In this document: positions 16,238-25,665 of the stretch, in pieces
Position numbering within the stretch: the first letter of the stretch is position 1
Layout: each line of letters opens with the position of its first letter
Assembly (NCBI RefSeq): GCF_008365385.1
Contig: NZ_QOVF01000001.1
Location: forward strand, 434,001-498,000
Direction: 5' to 3'
Source of the DNA: Halopseudomonas laoshanensis
GTDB lineage: Bacteria; Pseudomonadota; Gammaproteobacteria; Pseudomonadales; Pseudomonadaceae
Length of the DNA: 64,000 nt
Made by a program: the position numbers and the translations under genes
The notes under the pieces: generated by a model
The model's input: the letters and a program-made list of their open reading frames with translations, nothing else
Databases searched by the model: none
Told to the model about the DNA's origin: nothing

Positions 16238-17869
16238 TCAGCGCTTTTTCACACTGATATCTGTCGCTTCCAAATCCCAGGTTGTAGGCGTTTTTCCCTC
16301 GTCACGGAGCAGATACTTGAGTACTCGCCCCTGAGGATTTTTTGGCAATGAGCTACGAAACTCGATGTAGCGGGGCAGGGCATAGTAAGGCACGCAGTCC
16401 GTAGCCCAGTGAAACAGCTCTTCCTCACTAAGTTTGGCACCGTCATTTAGAATGGCTGTGACCTTGACGTCGTCCTCACCCTTGTCCGAGAGCACCGCGT
16501 GTACCGCCACTTCTGAGATGGCTGGGTGCACGGCAAAAGCTGATTCCATCTCAAAACTGGAAATATTTTCGCCGCGACGGCGCAGATAGTCTTTTTTGCG
16601 ATCAACAAAAAAGAAGAATCCGTCTTCATCAAACTTGCCAATGTCACCGGTGTGGAACCACATGTTCCTCATGAGCTTGAGGGTTTCTTCAGGCCGACGC
16701 CAATAGCCTTGAAACATGATATCCGGCCGTAGGGGCCGAACGACTATTTCGCCAGCGGTGTTTGCTGGCAATTCCTGATCGTTCTCGTCGACAATCCGTA
16801 CATCAAAATCAGCAATGCGTTTGCCGGATGAGCCGGGTTTCGCGTACTCGCCGGCAGCCAAGGTAGTGATGACGCAAGCTTCAGTTAGGCCGTAACCATT
16901 GCCGCCAACGAGCGGCGTACCAAAGCGTTCACGCCAAATTGATTTGGTCTCTTCGGTATAGGGGTTACCGCGGGCAGTGTGGATTTGACCAAAGCAGCGA
17001 CGCATGGCGTCATTATCAGGCGCCTGCGCCAGTAGTCCGCCCATGCCGCCAAGTATGGATGCAATGGTGGCGCCGCTTCGCTCAACCTCTGGCCAGAAAT
17101 TGGAGACCGAGAAACGCGGCAGAATGGCTGCTCTTGCGCCCACCAGAACACTGGCGATGATGGTGACGCAGAGCGCATTCATATGAAATAGCGGCAAGGG
17201 CGTAATGGTTACGTCGTTTGCCGTAGCTGGTCCTGCACGCAACTGCAGTCGTGCCAGGTTGCACATGAAGTTATAGCTCACCATACAGCCCTTAGACGGT
17301 CCAGTGGTGCCAGAAGTGTAGATCAGGCACGACAGGTCAGAGGGTTTCGGTTTGCTCGGTATCGGCGTGGTTTTGTTATCGCGGTATTGATCCAACGGCT
17401 CGACCGTAATAGGACCGTCAACGGAGGCCTGCAGGGCTTCGCGGTGCAAGATGCGCTTAAGTGCTGGCAGCTGCTCACACACGGCCGTAATCCTGTCCAT
17501 GTACGCGGCCTCGCAAATCACCAGCTGAGTATCCGCATCGGCAATTTGATGCCGGAGAAACTCGCCACGCAAAGCGGTATTAATCGGCACGCTGACAGCA
17601 CTGAGTTTGTTGATCGCTAGCCAGCTCACTACCGCATCAATATTGTTGTCCAGCATGGTGACAACCGTCTGGCCTGCACATACACCCAGCGATGAGAGGG
17701 AGTGAGCCATCATGGTTGAAATTGAGTCAATTTCACTATATGTGTATAGTTTTCCACTGAAGTCGAGGAATACACGGTCTGGATGGCTTGCTACTGCTCG
17801 GTCCAGGGCTGCAATGATGGTGTCCTGTTCTCCGAGTGACCAGGTGTCGGGGTTACCAGTACCGCTCAT
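16238..17869 (-). CDS. ditJ: acyl-CoA synthetase / AMP-dependent ligase (DitJ-like)
   Basis: A 543-residue ANL-superfamily enzyme. The P-loop-like motif YTSGTTGPSKG is at residues 184-194, an A5-type motif GYGLTEA near 325, and the hinge region FVDRKKDYLRRRGENIS near 430. It activates a carboxylic acid to its CoA thioester with ATP. In the dit context the substrate is likely the diterpenoid carboxyl or a ring-opened acid, which explains the beta-oxidation genes nearby. It is transcribed away from the TetR regulator through a shared 181-bp intergenic region. Confidence 0.88.
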   Translation of the reverse strand: MSGTGNPDTWSLGEQDTIIAALDRAVASHPDRVFLDFSGKLYTYSEIDSISTMMAHSLSSLGVCAGQTVVTMLDNNIDAVVSWLAINKLSAVSVPINTALRGEFLRHQIADADTQLVICEAAYMDRITAVCEQLPALKRILHREALQASVDGPITVEPLDQYRDNKTTPIPSKPKPSDLSCLIYTSGTTGPSKGCMVSYNFMCNLARLQLRAGPATANDVTITPLPLFHMNALCVTIIASVLVGARAAILPRFSVSNFWPEVERSGATIASILGGMGGLLAQAPDNDAMRRCFGQIHTARGNPYTEETKSIWRERFGTPLVGGNGYGLTEACVITTLAAGEYAKPGSSGKRIADFDVRIVDENDQELPANTAGEIVVRPLRPDIMFQGYWRRPEETLKLMRNMWFHTGDIGKFDEDGFFFFVDRKKDYLRRRGENISSFEMESAFAVHPAISEVAVHAVLSDKGEDDVKVTAILNDGAKLSEEELFHWATDCVPYYALPRYIEFRSSLPKNPQGRVLKYLLRDEGKTPTTWDLEATDISVKKR

Positions 17870-17943
17870 GATAAATTTCCTCCGGGTGCGGCTCGCAGCA
17901 TGGAGCCTGACTTTTATATTTCTGATAGAGAATCACATTCTAT

Positions 17944-17971
17944 ATTGTATTTTTTGCGATGTCTCTATCAA
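17944..17971 (-). promoter_or_regulatory. predicted sigma-70 promoter of ditJ
   Basis: On the minus strand TTGATA (17971-17966) and TACAAT (17949-17944) are 16 bases apart, about 75 bases before the ligase start. An inverted repeat, AGAAT-CAC-ATTCT, lies just downstream and could be a regulator site. It differs from the AACAY-N11-RTGTT dyads. Confidence 0.4.
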
Positions 17972-18050
17972 GAGTTGAACAGAAATTGGCTATAGTGATT
18001 AGTTAATCTGCTAGAATCGCAAAAACTAGGCTTAAAAAGGGGGGGTGCAT

Positions 18051-18776
18051 ATGCTGGATAATGAGGCCGAAGGTGCTATACCGCCTGTTGGAAAGGGCGT
18101 GAAAGCAGAGTCAACAGGCAAAGGTAATAAAGGTGTTCCACTTCCCAGCAAATCGACGTCCCCGGCGGTAGGTAAAGCCCGGGCAGTTAAGCCTAATCGT
18201 CGTTCGGAAGAGACCATTAACAGTATCCTGCAGTCCACTGAGGAAGTTGTTCTGCGCTCAGGCGCTGATCGGATATCGATCTTGGACGTGTGCAAGCTGG
18301 CCGGTGTTTCCCGCGGCACCTTCTACCGGTATTTTTCATCTCAGGAAGATTTGCTTGATACCTTTTCCAGGCATAAGCGCGATAATTTTCACCAGATTAT
18401 GGTCAATACCATAGGTGTGGTTGAGGATCCGGAAGCGCGGTTGAATGCCCTTATCAATTTTATCGATGACTACCTTGAGGAAAGTCGGGCTCAGCGACTT
18501 CTTATGGTGGCCCCAGAATATGCTCTTGGATTTTTCCGGCGCATTTTCCACGACTCGATCCTGCGTTTCCAGGATACATTGGATATAGTTTTTGATGACT
18601 GGGACGCCAGGCTGGGGGTCAAGCTTGACCGTGAGTTGATTTGTGAAATGATCATCCGTTATGTGTTGAGCGAGATATTGGTTCCAGAAAATACCGGCAG
18701 ACGCCTGCTTCCCGCGCGGGTCAAGCGCCTTGTGGCTTCGCTCATCACCGGCTCTACTTCTCGCACACGCCGCTGA
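18051..18776 (+). CDS. TetR-family transcriptional regulator
   Basis: A 241-residue regulator. An ATG at 18051 sits after a G-rich AAGGGGGGG site; a GTG six bases earlier is an alternative. The first 50 residues are low-complexity, rich in Gly, Lys and Pro. The helix-turn-helix follows near residues 82-110 (ISILDVCKLAGVSRGTFYRYF), then a helical ligand-binding domain. It is divergent from the CoA ligase, a usual place for a TetR repressor sensing an acyl-CoA. It is the main candidate, with DitR, to bind the repeated dyads. Its own upstream region lacks that dyad. Confidence 0.87.
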   Translation: MLDNEAEGAIPPVGKGVKAESTGKGNKGVPLPSKSTSPAVGKARAVKPNRRSEETINSILQSTEEVVLRSGADRISILDVCKLAGVSRGTFYRYFSSQEDLLDTFSRHKRDNFHQIMVNTIGVVEDPEARLNALINFIDDYLEESRAQRLLMVAPEYALGFFRRIFHDSILRFQDTLDIVFDDWDARLGVKLDRELICEMIIRYVLSEILVPENTGRRLLPARVKRLVASLITGSTSRTRR

Positions 18777-19161
18777 TTGAATGGGAGGTATGGCAAATAC
18801 CTCCCCGGTTTGCTGTTGGTTATTCTAAGTCGCCTTAGACATAAGATATCAATATGTCGCTTTAACCTCCCCGTTCTTCCTTCCCACGTTTTCCACCTAT
18901 AGCGGATTCTGCGTTTTTTGTATCCTCGTTATATTTTATTAATCGTATATTTATCAAAAGCCTATATGACTTTCGTGTGGTCACTGCGCGTCCCTGGCCT
19001 AGGTTGAAATTCGGGTTGTTGTTGTGCTGGCTTCATAAATAACTTGAACAGTTTTGCCATTTATGATCAATTTACATAATGCTAGCGCATATGAGCTCAG
19101 CCGCGCCTGTTCTGCGGCCGCTGGACTCTCATCCAATAGAACAACACTGAGGCTAACTATC
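18777..19161. other. 385-bp intergenic region
   Basis: The only clear structure is a hairpin at 18783-18805 (GGGAGGTAT / ATACCTCCC, five-base loop), likely the 3' end of the TetR transcript. The rest is AT-rich, without a convincing ORF. It presumably holds the promoter of the amidohydrolase operon. A weak dyad-like TACAT-N11-ATATG lies at 19073-19093. Confidence 0.5.
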
Positions 19162-20238
19162 ATGCTAATCGATCTGCACGCCCACGCCCCCCACCCCGAG
19201 TACTATGACCAGCACCCCCATTGGGGCCCTGCGTTTGAATCCCAGCCAGATGGCGACATCAAACTGCGGGTTGGTGAATGGATACTCTCGTTGGGCGCGC
19301 CGGAGCGCAAAGTGGCGCTGCGCGAAGCGCATGCCCGCGGTGAAACCCTGCAGGTAGCTGAATATATGGCGAAATGGGCCGATCCCAAGCACCGGCTCGC
19401 CAGCATGGATGCAGCAGGACAGAATGCGCAGGTGTTGTCGGTACCAAGCCATTGCTACATGTATTGGGCTGAGGCTGAGTTCGGTATCCCCTTCGCCAGA
19501 ACGGTCAACGATTCCCTCGCCAAATATTGTTCAGGCGCGCCAGATAGACTGATGTTCTGGGCTCACGCACCCTTGAATGTGCCGGTTGAGGCGGCAAAAG
19601 AGATCCGCCGTGCTTGCACAGAACTGGGCGCCAAAGGTTTGGTAGCGGGCGGCTCCAACTTTGGTGGACTTGAGTTTGATTCGCCTGAGATGGACCCGGT
19701 ATGGGAAGCGTTGTGCGATCTCGATCTACCGATGTTTGTGCACGGTTATAACCAGTCGGTGACTTGGGGCAAAGATGCCAACACTGACCGTTATGAAACG
19801 ACTGCCATCGTGGGTATGAATTACGATGAAGCAAAGTGCTTCTGGTACATGATCAATGGTGGTGTGTTTGATCGATTCCCCAACCTGAAGGTATACATCA
19901 CCCACGGCGGTGGCTTTGTCCCTTATCAGTTAGGGCGCATGGCGCAGACCAATCCGAATCTGGATGTGTCATACAACAAGAAGCCGTTCCTTGAGTACCT
20001 GCGCAACTTCTACTTTGACGTAGAGCTGCACGAAGTTCCGATGCGCCAGGCGATGGTGGAAGTCATTGGCGCTGATCGTGTGCTCTATGGGTCTAACTTC
20101 GGCGGTAGCGATGCGGTACGTCACGACCTGACCGATGACCTGAAGCTGTCTTCTGAAGATATGGATCGCATTCGCTGGAAGAACGCTTGCGAGTTGTTGC
20201 ATCTTGATCCAGCCAAGATTGGCAAGGTAGGTGCGTAA
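19162..20238 (+). CDS. amidohydrolase-2 family protein (decarboxylase/hydrolase, ACMSD-like fold)
   Basis: The start at 19162 follows a GAGG site and begins directly with the metal-binding motif DLHAHAPH; the longer frame upstream is not family-like. The 358-residue TIM-barrel product also shows FVHGYN, the ITHGGG motif and a late YGSNFGGSD aspartate. These are the metal and catalytic residues of the family that includes gamma-resorcylate and ACMS decarboxylases. A decarboxylation or C-C hydrolysis of a ring-fission product is likely. It overlaps the next gene in a TAATG arrangement, starting a tight operon. Confidence 0.85.
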   Translation: MLIDLHAHAPHPEYYDQHPHWGPAFESQPDGDIKLRVGEWILSLGAPERKVALREAHARGETLQVAEYMAKWADPKHRLASMDAAGQNAQVLSVPSHCYMYWAEAEFGIPFARTVNDSLAKYCSGAPDRLMFWAHAPLNVPVEAAKEIRRACTELGAKGLVAGGSNFGGLEFDSPEMDPVWEALCDLDLPMFVHGYNQSVTWGKDANTDRYETTAIVGMNYDEAKCFWYMINGGVFDRFPNLKVYITHGGGFVPYQLGRMAQTNPNLDVSYNKKPFLEYLRNFYFDVELHEVPMRQAMVEVIGADRVLYGSNFGGSDAVRHDLTDDLKLSSEDMDRIRWKNACELLHLDPAKIGKVGA

Positions 20239-21089
20239 TGCGCCTGGCGAGATGCTCTTACAAGAGTGGAGCGCCTTTCTGGGCTGTGGTTGATCTGGAG
20301 CATGAGGCGGTTAATCCAATTCACGGTAGCTTCAAGGATTGGGCGCCGTTGGTGACTGCGGGCCAGGGCATAAGTGCGCTGTCTTTCTCGGCCGATCCGA
20401 TTGCGATGCAGGATATTCAACTGCTGGCTCCGGTTGATCCGATCAACCGGGTGGTGGTCGCCGGGGCCAACTATCTTGCCCACCTGATCAAGGACTTCGG
20501 TCTTGATGCACCCAAGCAGCCAGTAGCATTCCTAAAGGCATATGGCGCTTTGATAGGCGCTCATGACCCGATTCGATATCCGCCATTGACCGAAGAGCTT
20601 GATCACGAAGTAGAGCTAGTGGCGGTCATAGGCAAGGATGAAATCGATCCTGCTGATCCCCTGGCGTCGGTACTCGGTTACACGGTGGGCAACGACGTCA
20701 GCTCGCGCGATCTTCAGCGCAGCGGGGCAAAAGGGATTGGGATGGACCTTTTCGCCGCCAAAAGCCAGGACCTTACTACAGGTGTGGGACCGTGGATCGT
20801 GACCCGAGATGAGTTTCCACAGGGCTCCCCGCAATTGCGCTTGACCCTGGCAGTCAACGGGGAAGTGCGTCAGGACGGCAATACTGCCGAGATGACCTGG
20901 GACGTGGGCGAGTTGATTGCCTTCGTTCAGGCCCGCTCCAGTTTCCGTTGTGGAGACATTCTGTTTACCGGATCGCCTGCGGGCGTAGGCATGGGTACCG
21001 GCCGCTTTCTCAATCCGGGTGATGTGGTGGAAGCCTCGGTTGAGGGCATCGGTACGCTGCGCAATGTGGTGAGTGAAAAGAACGCTTAA
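20238..21089 (+). CDS. fumarylacetoacetate hydrolase family protein
   Basis: A 283-residue FAH protein with GANYLAHL, ELDHEVELVAVIG, GNDVSSRD and GDILFTGSPAGVG. Its start overlaps the amidohydrolase stop by one base. It resembles the ditD product along its full length and in the small N-terminal domain, so the two look like paralogues from one duplication. Such enzymes cleave or isomerise oxo-acids; here it probably works with the amidohydrolase on a later intermediate. Confidence 0.85.
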   Translation: MRLARCSYKSGAPFWAVVDLEHEAVNPIHGSFKDWAPLVTAGQGISALSFSADPIAMQDIQLLAPVDPINRVVVAGANYLAHLIKDFGLDAPKQPVAFLKAYGALIGAHDPIRYPPLTEELDHEVELVAVIGKDEIDPADPLASVLGYTVGNDVSSRDLQRSGAKGIGMDLFAAKSQDLTTGVGPWIVTRDEFPQGSPQLRLTLAVNGEVRQDGNTAEMTWDVGELIAFVQARSSFRCGDILFTGSPAGVGMGTGRFLNPGDVVEASVEGIGTLRNVVSEKNA

Positions 21090-21102
21090 TGAGGTTTTTA
21101 CA

Positions 21103-22008
21103 ATGACTGCGAATAAAACGAACAAGGTGGTGGTAGTCGGTGCCGGTCTGATGGGCACGGGGATCGCCCATGCCTTCGCCAGTTCCGGGTTCCCGACGGT
21201 GATTGTGGATACCAATCCTGAGTCACTAAAGCAGGCTTACAACAGTATCGAAAAAATCCTCGGCGATGGCGTGCGTCTGGGCAAGGTATCTGAAGATAGC
21301 GCTCGGTCGTCCCTGGAGCGTTTGACTGTGAGCGAAGACTTGAGCGTGGCTGCCAGCGGCGCCAATCTTGTGCTTGAAACGGTTTCAGAGCAGCTTGCTG
21401 TCAAGAAGGCGGTGGTCACTCAAGCGGCTGCTGTCATGGCTGAAAACGGCATCATAGCCAGCAACACCTCTGCGCTTAGCGTGACCGAAATCGCAGCGTC
21501 TGTGCCGTCGCCCGAGCGTTTTATCGGCATGCATTTTTTCAATCCCGTACACAAGATGAAACTGGTCGAGATCGTGTTGGGCTTGGCGACCAATGATGAA
21601 ACGGTAGCTATTACCCGCGATTACTGTGAGGCGCTGGGCAAGACGTCCATTGTCGTCAATGAATCGCCTGGCCTTACCACTAGCCGGATGTCTGCTCTGC
21701 TGGGTAACGAGGCCATGTATATGTTGCAGGAAGGTACTGCGACTGCCGAGGACATCGATACAGCATTGCGAATGGGCTTCAATCATCCGATGGGGCCATT
21801 GGAACTGGGTGATCTGACGGGGTGGGATACCCGCTTGTCCGTACTGCGCTACCTGCACAGTACCCTGGGTGAGAAGTTTCGCCCGTGCCCATTGATCATA
21901 AAGATGGTTGCAGCCGGCCGGCTAGGGCGGAAAACCGGCCACGGCGTTTATCGGTATGAAGACGGAAAAGCCGTGCCAGGTTCTGGGCTCAAAGGCAGTT
22001 ACCTATGA
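21103..22008 (+). CDS. 3-hydroxyacyl-CoA dehydrogenase
   Basis: The start at 21103 follows a TGAGG site; an upstream start would overlap the FAH gene. The 301-residue product has the NAD motif GAGLMGTGIAHAF near the N-terminus, SNTSAL, the catalytic HFFNP histidine and the C-terminal NHPMGPLELGDLTG of the PaaH/FadB2 type. It oxidises a 3-hydroxyacyl-CoA to the 3-oxo form. Its stop overlaps the following thiolase start by four bases, so the two steps are coupled. Confidence 0.92.
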   Translation: MTANKTNKVVVVGAGLMGTGIAHAFASSGFPTVIVDTNPESLKQAYNSIEKILGDGVRLGKVSEDSARSSLERLTVSEDLSVAASGANLVLETVSEQLAVKKAVVTQAAAVMAENGIIASNTSALSVTEIAASVPSPERFIGMHFFNPVHKMKLVEIVLGLATNDETVAITRDYCEALGKTSIVVNESPGLTTSRMSALLGNEAMYMLQEGTATAEDIDTALRMGFNHPMGPLELGDLTGWDTRLSVLRYLHSTLGEKFRPCPLIIKMVAAGRLGRKTGHGVYRYEDGKAVPGSGLKGSYL

Positions 22009-23180
22009 ACGATATCGTCATTGTAGATGCGGTACGCACTCCGGTAGGACGCTTTCGCGGCAGTTTGGCTGGCGTTCGAGCGGACCACATGGGCGCTTTG
22101 GTACTCAACGAACTGTTGAAGCGCACGGGCTTAACGGCACAACAAATCGATGATGTAATTTTTGGCTGTGTCACCCAGATCGGCGAACAATCGGCCAATA
22201 TAGCGCGCACAGCATTGCTGAGTGCGGGCTGGCCAGCGACTGTTCCGGGTCTTACGCTGGATCGAAAATGCGGATCCGGTGAGGCTGCTGTGCATGCCGC
22301 GGTCGGAGCTATTGCTTGTGGGGCGGCTGATATCGTTATCGCTGGCGGGGCTGAGGCGATGAGCAGAGTGCCGATGGGTAGCAACCGTGATATTCACGGT
22401 GAAGCATTCGGTTGGCAGGCCATGGAGCGTTACGAGCTGACCTCGCAAGGCGAGGCCGCTGAGCGTATGGCGGAAAAATGGCAGATCAGCCGCGATGAAC
22501 TGGACGCCTATGCCCTGGAAAGCCACCGGCGAGCCGGAGCGGCGGCAGATGCGGGGTACTTCGCTAGTGAAATCGCGCCTATGCCCATTGCCGACCTCTG
22601 CGAGAAAGATCACGACGGTTTCACCGGCTTGTTTTTCGCAGATGAAACCATCAGGCGCGACACGTCGCTGGAAAAGTTGGCGACCTTGAAAACCAGCTTC
22701 CGTCCGGAGAACGGCCGCATTACCGCAGGTAATTCCTCGCAGATATCCGATGGTGCGGCGGCGTTGCTGGTGATGTCGGCAGACACCGCAAAGCGTTTGG
22801 GTCTGAGGGCTCGTGCTCGCATCAAGACCATTACCACGGTGGGTGCGGATCCTACGTTGATGCTGACCGGGCCTATTGCAGCTACGCAAAAAATTCTGCA
22901 AAAGGCTGGGCTCCGCACGGACGACATCGACTTGTTCGAGATCAATGAGGCGTTTGCTTCAGTGCCGATAGCCTGGATGCGTGAGATGGGTGTGTCTGCT
23001 GAGCGATTGAACGTCAACGGGGGGGCTATTGCACTAGGTCACCCGCTAGGTGCCAGCGGCGCGCGTATCATGACCTCCATGTTGAATGAGCTTGAGCGCC
23101 GCAAGGGACGCTATGCCCTCCAGGCTATCTGTTGTGCTGGCGGACTGGGCACAGCTACCTTGATTGAGCGGCTTTCCTGA
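22005..23180 (+). CDS. acetyl-CoA acetyltransferase / 3-ketoacyl-CoA thiolase
   Basis: A 391-residue classical thiolase with nucleophile Cys89 (DRKCGSG), the catalytic histidine in GGAIALGHPLG and the second cysteine Cys377 (CCAGGLG). Unlike the Ltp2-like protein at 8793 it retains the full thiolase triad, so it can perform thiolytic release of acetyl-CoA. It directly follows the hydroxyacyl-CoA dehydrogenase. Confidence 0.93.
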   Translation: MNDIVIVDAVRTPVGRFRGSLAGVRADHMGALVLNELLKRTGLTAQQIDDVIFGCVTQIGEQSANIARTALLSAGWPATVPGLTLDRKCGSGEAAVHAAVGAIACGAADIVIAGGAEAMSRVPMGSNRDIHGEAFGWQAMERYELTSQGEAAERMAEKWQISRDELDAYALESHRRAGAAADAGYFASEIAPMPIADLCEKDHDGFTGLFFADETIRRDTSLEKLATLKTSFRPENGRITAGNSSQISDGAAALLVMSADTAKRLGLRARARIKTITTVGADPTLMLTGPIAATQKILQKAGLRTDDIDLFEINEAFASVPIAWMREMGVSAERLNVNGGAIALGHPLGASGARIMTSMLNELERRKGRYALQAICCAGGLGTATLIERLS

Positions 23181-23185
23181 CTACC

Positions 23186-23695
23186 ATGTCCAGAATTACG
23201 CCATTACCCCTATCGTCGCTTCCGGAGTCGCTGGCTATTGCGCTGCAACGTGGCCTGGACTCCGGCATGCTGAGTTCCAGCGTGCCTGTGCTGGTTTGGG
23301 CGCATCGTCCTGCGTTGGCCGAGGCCTGGTTAGCCGTGCTTGAGCTGTTTTACAGTCAGAGTCTGTTGAGCGAGCGGCTACGTGAGTTGGTACGCCTGAA
23401 AATCGCCAGCGTAACGACCTGCAAAGCCTGTCAGTTAGCCAGAAAATCAGATGATGTAAACGATCTGGATATCGCTTGCCTGGCGTCAGACAGTGATCAC
23501 TTTACTCAACAAGAACAGGCCGCTTTGCAGTTCGCTGAATTGTTTGCCGGCGATTACATGACGGTAGGTGATGTGCATTTTGAAGCGCTGGCAAGGTTTT
23601 TCAGCCCAGCGCAGATAACAGAACTCAACATGTATTGTGCCCTGATGCTTGCTGGCGGGCGAATGACCTACGTCCAGCAGGCTTACGAGGAATAA
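23186..23695 (+). CDS. carboxymuconolactone decarboxylase / AhpD-like protein
   Basis: A 169-residue helical protein with the AhpD-like redox motif Cys79-Lys-Ala-Cys82 after REL(V)RLKIA, preceded by an SxVP...ALAEAW helix. The CxxC points to an alkylhydroperoxidase-type redox role rather than lactone decarboxylation. It is followed one base later by a glutathione peroxidase, which supports a peroxide or thiol function inside this catabolic operon. Confidence 0.75.
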   Translation: MSRITPLPLSSLPESLAIALQRGLDSGMLSSSVPVLVWAHRPALAEAWLAVLELFYSQSLLSERLRELVRLKIASVTTCKACQLARKSDDVNDLDIACLASDSDHFTQQEQAALQFAELFAGDYMTVGDVHFEALARFFSPAQITELNMYCALMLAGGRMTYVQQAYEE

Positions 23696-23696
23696 A

Positions 23697-24248
23697 ATGA
23701 ATACCCCATTGCATAGCTGCGCTTTAAAAAAAATGGATGGTACTGACACTAGTCTGATCGCCTACACCGGCAAGGTGTTGTTGATAGTCAATGTGGCTTC
23801 GCGCTGCGGCCTGACGCCGCAGTATCAAGCACTCGAACAGCTGTATAGAGAGCGACAAAACAATGGATTCGCAATCCTGGGCTTTCCGGCCAATGATTTT
23901 CGCGAACAGGAGCCTGGCAGCGACGAAGATATTGCGGCGTTCTGCCAAAGCAAATACAGCGTCAGCTTCCCTCTTTTCTCCAAGATCAGCGTCACCGGCG
24001 CAGATCGCCATCCGCTGTACTCGGCGCTCACCGCAGCCGCTCCAACGGCAGTGGGTGAGGGGCCCATGCGCACCAAGCTGGAAAGCTTCGGCATTAAAAC
24101 CAGCCCTGCACCTGAGGTGGTATGGAATTTTGAGAAGTTTTTGCTTAACCGTCAGGGCGAAGTGGTAGCGCGCTTTGCCCCAGATGTGGAGGTCACTGAG
24201 CCACGCTTCCTGACGGTTTTGAATGGTTTGTTGAATACTGAAACATAG
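23697..24248 (+). CDS. glutathione peroxidase family protein
   Basis: A 183-residue member of the GPx/BtuE family with the peroxidatic cysteine Cys37 (ASRCGLT), the WNFEKFL tryptophan motif and the QEPG element. The usual FPCNQF segment reads FPANDF (Ala65, Asp67), so the resolving cysteine and the canonical glutamine are both missing. It starts one base after the AhpD-like gene. It may remove peroxides produced by the P450 or by acyl-CoA oxidation; this is inference. Confidence 0.88.
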   Translation: MNTPLHSCALKKMDGTDTSLIAYTGKVLLIVNVASRCGLTPQYQALEQLYRERQNNGFAILGFPANDFREQEPGSDEDIAAFCQSKYSVSFPLFSKISVTGADRHPLYSALTAAAPTAVGEGPMRTKLESFGIKTSPAPEVVWNFEKFLLNRQGEVVARFAPDVEVTEPRFLTVLNGLLNTET

Positions 24249-24254
24249 TAATTA

Positions 24255-24275
24255 TGCATTTATGTAAAAAGAGTT
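24255..24275. promoter_or_regulatory. weak dit operator-like site upstream of the P450 gene
   Basis: TGCAT-N11-GAGTT has the common gap and similar half-sites but is no longer a true dyad. It lies about 94 bases before the P450 start, in a 120-bp gap that must contain the P450 promoter. Confidence 0.25.
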
Positions 24276-24368
24276 CAATTCTTTCCTTTTCAGGAATAGT
24301 CTGAATTGTCCGTGTGGTCTTCTTGGCAGAAGCCCACCTGAGAGTCAAAACAACAAAAGGAGAACGTC

Positions 24369-25646
24369 ATGACTGACAGTTCCAAGAGCAACCTGGAAAC
24401 CGTGTTTGCCGATGTAGCCAGTAACTACAAGGGCAGCGATATTGATTTGCATGCTACGTACGCTGAAATGCGCAAGACCTCGCCGGTTATGGAAGGTAAC
24501 TTCATGGAGCGCTTGGGCGTTCCGTCCATTGCCGGTGTAGATCCTGACCGCCCTTGTTTCACGCTTTTCAAGTATGACGATGTTATGCACGTGATGCGTG
24601 ACGCCAAGCACTTCACCAGCGGCTTTATTGCTGAAGGCCTGGGTGCTTTTTTTGACGGTTTGATCCTGACGGCGATGGACGGCGATCAACACAAGAACAT
24701 GCGTAACCTGCTACAGCCAGTGTTTATGCCGGATACGGTTAACCGCTGGAAGGAAGAACGTATCGACAAGGTTATACGTGAAGAATTTCTGCAGCCGATG
24801 GCTGGGCAAAAAAGTGCAGACCTGATGGACTTTGCTCTGTACTTTCCGATCCGGGTGATCTACTCGCTTATCGGTTTTCCGAATGACCAGCCTGAAAAGA
24901 TCAAGCAGTATGCTGCGTGGGCGCTGGCCATTCTTGCCGGTCCGCAAGTTGATCCGGCCAAAGCAGCAGCGGCCAAGAAAGCCGCCATGGAAGCGGTTGT
25001 GGCGCTTTATGATGCTATCAAGATTGTGGTGGCAGAGCGCCGCGCAGAAGGCGGCGAAGGGGATGATCTTATCAGCCGCTTGATTCGTGCAGAGTACGAG
25101 GGGCGCTCGCTGGATGATCATGAGATCACCACTTTTGTGCGTTCTCTGTTGCCTGCAGCAGGCGAAACCACCACGCGTACTTTCGGTACGCTGATGACAC
25201 TGCTTCTGGAAAATCCTTCTTTGTTGGAGCGGGTACGAAATGACCGCAGCCTGGTCAACAAGGCTATTGACGAGTCTATCCGTTTTGAGCCGGTCGCCAC
25301 CTTCAAGGTGCGCCAAACGGCAGAGGCAACCGAGATTCGAGGGGTGGCGATTCCCAAAGGCGCGATGGTGTCATGCATTGTCAGCTCAGCCAACAGAGAC
25401 GAAGAGTTCTTTGAAAACGCCAATACCTTTGACATTGATCGGCGCCAGCGGCCTTCATTCGGTTTTGGCTTTGGCCCGCATATGTGCATAGGGCAATTTG
25501 TTGCCAAAACCGAGATCAACTGTGCCCTGAACGCGGTGTTGGACATGTTGCCCAATATCCGTCTCGATCCTTCCAAGCCGGGACCGCAAATTACCGGTGC
25601 ACAGCTTCGCGGTCCCCATCAGCTGCATGTAATCTGGGACCGATAA
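24369..25646 (+). CDS. ditQ: cytochrome P450 (DitQ/CYP226-like)
   Basis: A 425-residue soluble bacterial P450. The I-helix oxygen-activation motif AAGETTTR, the ExxR motif (ESIR) and the heme loop FGFGPHMCIG with ligand Cys373 are all intact. CYP226 enzymes of dit clusters hydroxylate C7 of abietanes on the way to 7-oxodehydroabietic acid, and this gene sits where such a P450 is expected. Assignment to CYP226 is by context, not by a search. The only nearby ferredoxin is the one at 3366. The gene is probably transcribed alone, since gaps of 120 and 225 bases flank it. Confidence 0.83.
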   Translation: MTDSSKSNLETVFADVASNYKGSDIDLHATYAEMRKTSPVMEGNFMERLGVPSIAGVDPDRPCFTLFKYDDVMHVMRDAKHFTSGFIAEGLGAFFDGLILTAMDGDQHKNMRNLLQPVFMPDTVNRWKEERIDKVIREEFLQPMAGQKSADLMDFALYFPIRVIYSLIGFPNDQPEKIKQYAAWALAILAGPQVDPAKAAAAKKAAMEAVVALYDAIKIVVAERRAEGGEGDDLISRLIRAEYEGRSLDDHEITTFVRSLLPAAGETTTRTFGTLMTLLLENPSLLERVRNDRSLVNKAIDESIRFEPVATFKVRQTAEATEIRGVAIPKGAMVSCIVSSANRDEEFFENANTFDIDRRQRPSFGFGFGPHMCIGQFVAKTEINCALNAVLDMLPNIRLDPSKPGPQITGAQLRGPHQLHVIWDR

Positions 25647-25665
25647 ACGTCTTCTCCCGAAGTCC

